Below are positions 60,507 to 64,000 of a stretch of 64,000 bases of DNA, one piece after another. The stretch lies in the NCBI RefSeq assembly GCF_003315075.1, contig NZ_QNRJ01000002.1, positions 248,001 through 312,000 of the forward strand, given 5' to 3'. The notes under the pieces were generated by a model. That model had not been told where the DNA came from and did not search any database. It saw only the letters and a program-made list of their open reading frames with translations. The translations under genes and the position numbers were made by a program. Position 1 is the stretch's first letter, and each line of letters opens with the position of its first letter. Origin of the DNA: Rossellomorea aquimaris. GTDB taxonomy: Bacteria > Bacillota > Bacilli > Bacillales > Bacillaceae_B.

Positions 60507-62702
60507 TTAGTTCAGCGGTGGTTCTTCCGTATTTTCATCTTGCTGTACTTGTTCTTCCGGAGTACTAAAATTAACCACTAGAGGCTCTTCTTTTCCCACA
60601 GGAACCCCCGGTTGAATATTTTGACTGACAGCATAGCCGTTTCCAACCATATTGATTTTCAGACCTGCAAGATTTGCCACTTTAAAGACATCCCTTACAG
60701 ACCATCCCTTCATATCCGGAATCGTGGTGTCTCCATCGGATTTGATTACGACTCTTTCCCCTTGCAGAATATCACTGCCTGCTTGCGGCAATTGCTTTTC
60801 TACTTTAGAGCCATTACCGACCACAACAGGTGCAGCACCTGCTGCCTCCAGAGCTTTCTTTGCTTCTTCTATACTCATTTCCTTCGTATCGGGAAGCGTC
60901 AACTTTTTCAAGCTCACTTTTTCCTGAGGTTTAATGTTTAAGTACTTTAGGCTATTCTGCATAACCGGTCTGAAAATAGCCGATACAGGGTCAGACCCTA
61001 TTTCACTATTCTCCAACTCAGGCTGTTGAACACCGACATAAACAATTAGCTCAGGATCTTCAATAGGTGCCATGCCCATGAATGAAAAAAGATAGTTTTC
61101 TTTTCCTCTCATGTATTGCCCCGTTTCTGGATCAGGAATCTGGCCGGATCCAGACTTTCCTCCAACACGATAACCTTCAATAGCAAATCTCGTACCTGTA
61201 CCATCTTCTGAAGTAACCGTTGTTTCGAGATATTCTCTCGTCTTTTCAGCCGTTTCTTTTGAAATGGGTTTCCCTGCTACTTCAGGTTTTGTTTCTTTGA
61301 TGACTTCCTTTGAATTCGGGTCGACTATTTTAGAGATCACATAAGGTTTCATCATTTCACCATTATTCGCTATTGCAGATTCTGCCTGAATCATTTGAAG
61401 TGGAGTAACGGTGGTACCTTGCCCAAAAATGGTCGTATACTTTTCAATTGGATAATGATAAAGAATAGATCCGGACGCCTCATTCGGTAATCCGACATCG
61501 GTTGCTTTTCCGAATCCAAACTCATGCAAGTAATCTTCGTACTTCTTGAAACCGATTTTATCCAAAAGGTTCGCAAATGCCACATTAGAAGATCTCTGGA
61601 CCCCTTCTAAATAGGAAATCGTCCCCCAACCTTCCCCTCCATTGTGATCTCTGATGGGATTAGGGACATTTTCAACATAATATTTACCTGATTCATACAG
61701 TTCATTGGGATTGAACTTTCCTTCATTCACAGCCGCTGCAAGAGAAAAGGACTTCATTGTGGAGCCGGGTTCGTATGTATCCTCCACGATGATATTCGTC
61801 CAGTTATCCAATAAACCTTCTCTCGAATCCGGGTGGAATGTCGGCCTCTGTGACATTGCTAGAATTTTCCCGGTTTTCGGGTCTGATACGATGGCAAACA
61901 TTTTTTTAGGTTTATATTTTTTCTGGACTTCATTCATTGCCTCTTCTAAGAACGTTTGAATTTTTTTATCGATGGTTAAATAGATGTCATCCCCATCTTG
62001 GGGAGCGGTAACATGCTCATCAGCGTTAGGGAGTAAATATCCCCAAACATCACTCTTATATTCCACCGAACCGTCCTTACCACTTAACACATCATCAAAA
62101 CTTGCTTCCACACCCATTTTTCCTACTGTTTTGGAATCACCATTATCCGCAGTGGTTTTTTGTGCAAAACCTATAAGATGAGATGCGAATGAGCCATTAG
62201 GATAAAAGCGCTTTGCTTCTTTCCTGAATGTGATTCCAGGTATGTTTTCCTCTTTAATCTCGAGCATCATTTGATGAGATAGATCTCTCCCTGCAGAACC
62301 AAATTCGACCTGATACTTTCCATCTTGATTAAGGCGGTCATATATTTTGCTCTCCTCCATATCAAGGTATGGTGCCAGAGCTTTTGCTGTTTTTCGGGGA
62401 TCTGTTACATGCTTAGGCTTTTTCGGATCACTCGTGATGCTCGGATTTAATATGGCTACGAGCGTATAGGCAGAAGTATCCTCGGCAATGACTTCACCTT
62501 TCCCGTCAAAAATCGTCCCCCTGTGAGCTTCTAAAATTTGACTTTTTATATATTTTTTTGCCGCTTGTGATGCCAGGACTTTACCTTCAGCTTCCCCTGT
62601 GACCTGAATCGTGACAAAGCGAACCATTAATACAAAAAAGAGCAAGCCGAAAAATCCGAAAAGGATGGCTGCCCCTATGTTCATACTTGGTCTTTTTTTC
62701 AT
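60507..62702 (-). CDS. pbpB: Division-specific class B penicillin-binding protein PBP2B
   Basis: This is the essential septal transpeptidase of the divisome. The 731-residue protein has a transmembrane helix (about 9-33), a dimerisation domain with AHRGTIFDGKGEVIA, and a transpeptidase domain with STMK at Ser314 (EPGSTMKSFS), SSN in VQRSSNVAF and a KSG triad (GGKSGSGQIPD) in place of KTG. Two C-terminal PASTA domains and a Gln/Glu/Pro tail end it. Its ATG overlaps the ftsL stop (TAATG). Confidence 0.96.
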   Translation of the reverse strand: MKKRPSMNIGAAILFGFFGLLFFVLMVRFVTIQVTGEAEGKVLASQAAKKYIKSQILEAHRGTIFDGKGEVIAEDTSAYTLVAILNPSITSDPKKPKHVTDPRKTAKALAPYLDMEESKIYDRLNQDGKYQVEFGSAGRDLSHQMMLEIKEENIPGITFRKEAKRFYPNGSFASHLIGFAQKTTADNGDSKTVGKMGVEASFDDVLSGKDGSVEYKSDVWGYLLPNADEHVTAPQDGDDIYLTIDKKIQTFLEEAMNEVQKKYKPKKMFAIVSDPKTGKILAMSQRPTFHPDSREGLLDNWTNIIVEDTYEPGSTMKSFSLAAAVNEGKFNPNELYESGKYYVENVPNPIRDHNGGEGWGTISYLEGVQRSSNVAFANLLDKIGFKKYEDYLHEFGFGKATDVGLPNEASGSILYHYPIEKYTTIFGQGTTVTPLQMIQAESAIANNGEMMKPYVISKIVDPNSKEVIKETKPEVAGKPISKETAEKTREYLETTVTSEDGTGTRFAIEGYRVGGKSGSGQIPDPETGQYMRGKENYLFSFMGMAPIEDPELIVYVGVQQPELENSEIGSDPVSAIFRPVMQNSLKYLNIKPQEKVSLKKLTLPDTKEMSIEEAKKALEAAGAAPVVVGNGSKVEKQLPQAGSDILQGERVVIKSDGDTTIPDMKGWSVRDVFKVANLAGLKINMVGNGYAVSQNIQPGVPVGKEEPLVVNFSTPEEQVQQDENTEEPPLN

Positions 62703-63070
62703 TACTGTTCAACAACCTTAACGTTCTTTTCTTTCAGATTAAGTCCAAGCTCTTTCGCTTTTTCAAGAATACGCTCATACGTACTAAGCTCACTTACTTG
62801 AAGCTTAAGGTCATTATTCGCCTTTTCCTGCTTTTCAATGGTTGATTCAACGTGCTGAACATCTTTATTCACATCATAGATGGCAGCTTGTGTTGTCACA
62901 ATCTGAACGGCTAAGAAGCAAAATACCGCTGTGAAAATGGCTACAAGGATCTTTTCCCCCGGTGTAATGACGGATCTTCTCTCTTCACTAAGGCGCTTAG
63001 GATTGGCTTGAACGGATTGATTGGTTTTCTCAACTTTTTGCTGCTCGTACTTTCTGGCTAAGTTACTCAA
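62702..63070 (-). CDS. ftsL: Cell division protein FtsL
   Basis: This unstable bitopic protein forms the DivIB-FtsL-DivIC complex. Its 122 residues comprise a cytoplasmic basic part (SNLARKYEQQKVEKTNQ), one transmembrane helix (ILVAIFTAVFCFLAVQIVTT, about 41-60) and an external leucine-zipper-like coiled coil (about 62-110). The start is TTG 63070 after GGAGGGAGAA, a weak codon in keeping with its limiting role. It lies 25 bases after rsmH. Confidence 0.93.
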   Translation of the reverse strand: MSNLARKYEQQKVEKTNQSVQANPKRLSEERRSVITPGEKILVAIFTAVFCFLAVQIVTTQAAIYDVNKDVQHVESTIEKQEKANNDLKLQVSELSTYERILEKAKELGLNLKEKNVKVVEQ

Positions 63071-63095
63071 AATTCTCCCTCCTGTTTCCTTCTAT

Positions 63096-64000
63096 TTATA
63101 TATTTTTTTCTGCGATTCTTAATTTAGCTGACCTAGCGCGGTTATTTTCTTCTAATTCGTCATCACTAGGCAGGATCGGTTTTCTCGTTACAAGCTTCAG
63201 TTCTGCTTCATAACCCTCAGGAATAATCGGTAATCCCGGAGGCAGGTCAGGTCCTGATGCCTTCTCCTTGAACATCGTCTTACAAATGCGATCTTCGAGG
63301 GAATGGAATGTAATCACGCTCACTCTTCCTCCCTTATGGAGAAGCTCTATCGCTTGTTCAAGTGAGTCTTCAAAGGCTCCCAGTTCATCATTGACGGCAA
63401 TTCGTATGGCTTGAAAGACTCTCTTAGCAGGATGACCGCCTTTTCGTCTTGCAGGGGCCGGAATACCATCCTTAATGAGATCGACTAGTTCACTCGTTGT
63501 TTCAATCGCCTTTTTGTCACGTGCCGCTTCAATTTTTCTCGCAATTTGCTTAGAGAACTTTTCTTCTCCATATCGGTAAAAAATACGAACCAAATCTTCA
63601 AACGACCAATGATTAACCACATCGTAAGCCGTTACGTCACCTTGCAAGTCCATTCTCATATCGAGAGGAGCATCATGGTGATAACTGAACCCTCTTTCCG
63701 GAGTATCCAGTTGAGGCGATGACACACCAAGGTCGTATAAAATCCCGTCCACACTATGTACTCCAAGTTGTTCAAGTTCTTCCTTCAGATTCCGGAAATT
63801 TGATTGAACGAATGTAACTCTATCCTGATAGGATGAAAGCTTTTCTTTTGCGTGGTTGATGGCTGTTTCATCCTGATCGAAGCAATACAGATGCCCCTCA
63901 GGTGATAACTGGCTTACGAGGTACTCGCTATGCCCTGCTCCACCCAGAGTACAATCTACATAGACTCCATCTTCTTTAATATCCAGACCATCCACCGTTT
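63096..64000 (-). CDS. rsmH: 16S rRNA (cytosine-1402-N4)-methyltransferase RsmH (MraW), 5' end outside window
   Basis: It makes N4-methylcytidine at 1402 in 16S rRNA. About 301 codons are visible. The reading frame runs to the window edge, and roughly ten N-terminal residues are missing; the GTG at 63995 is internal (the family reads ETVDGL here), not the start. Motifs: [15 protein letters not shown] (SAM site), [20 protein letters not shown], and [13 protein letters not shown]. It heads the visible division cluster. Confidence 0.95.
   Translation of the reverse strand, partial: TVDGLDIKEDGVYVDCTLGGAGHSEYLVSQLSPEGHLYCFDQDETAINHAKEKLSSYQDRVTFVQSNFRNLKEELEQLGVHSVDGILYDLGVSSPQLDTPERGFSYHHDAPLDMRMDLQGDVTAYDVVNHWSFEDLVRIFYRYGEEKFSKQIARKIEAARDKKAIETTSELVDLIKDGIPAPARRKGGHPAKRVFQAIRIAVNDELGAFEDSLEQAIELLHKGGRVSVITFHSLEDRICKTMFKEKASGPDLPPGLPIIPEGYEAELKLVTRKPILPSDDELEENNRARSAKLRIAEKNI

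Overview
The window is a stretch of chromosome from a low-to-moderate GC, endospore-forming Firmicute of the Bacillaceae. The evidence is sporulation genes (spoVM, sigE, sigG, spoIIGA, spoVD, spoVE), Gram-positive ribosome binding sites (AGGAGG type), frequent GTG and TTG starts, PyrR and T-box RNA regulation, and near-perfect Bacillus gene order. A Rossellomorea-like or related Bacillus lineage would fit, but the genus cannot be fixed from this window. All genes but one (rqcH) lie on the minus strand, so biological order runs from high to low coordinates.

Region 1 (64000 to about 40350) holds the division and cell-wall cluster and its sporulation appendix: rsmH (cut by the window edge), ftsL, pbpB, spoVD, murE, a small MurF-N-domain-like gene, mraY, murD, spoVE, a 1.4 kb gene-free gap where murG and murB would be expected, then divIB, ylxW, ylxX, sbp, ftsA, ftsZ, spoIIGA, sigE, sigG, ylmC, pgeF, ylmE, sepF and ylmG. 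Together these make and polymerise lipid II, build the septum, and run the first compartment-specific sporulation switches: SpoIIGA processes pro-SigE, and SigG follows in the forespore.

Region 2 (40260 to 33810) carries ylmH, divIVA, ileS behind an isoleucine T-box, a ylyA-like gene, lspA and the pseudouridine synthase ylyB. Region 3 (33816 to 21920) is the complete de novo pyrimidine operon pyrR-pyrP-pyrB-pyrC-carA-carB-pyrK-pyrD-pyrF-pyrE. It has a clear SigA promoter, three PyrR attenuators (before pyrR, pyrP and pyrB) and a terminator after pyrE.

Region 4 (21905 to 1) has rqcH alone on the plus strand. It is followed on the minus strand by the Ca-ATPase yloB, yloC, remA, gmk, rpoZ, coaBC, priA, def, fmt, rsmB, prpC, prkC, rsgA, rpe, thiN, spoVM, rpmB, yloU and the start of fakA. 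The order matches Bacillus subtilis except that rlmN is missing between rsmB and prpC, and the sulfate-assimilation genes found beside pyrE in B. subtilis are absent.

The most unusual points are: a truncated MurF N-terminal-domain gene sitting exactly where murF lies in many bacteria; loss of murG-murB from the cluster, with two structured palindromic repeats in their place; loss of rlmN with a possible 3' remnant; a hairpin and short-repeat island between rpmB and spoVM; and several well-preserved developmental promoters, including the 22-bp-spaced spoIIG promoter. No tRNA, rRNA, CRISPR, phage or IS gene was found.
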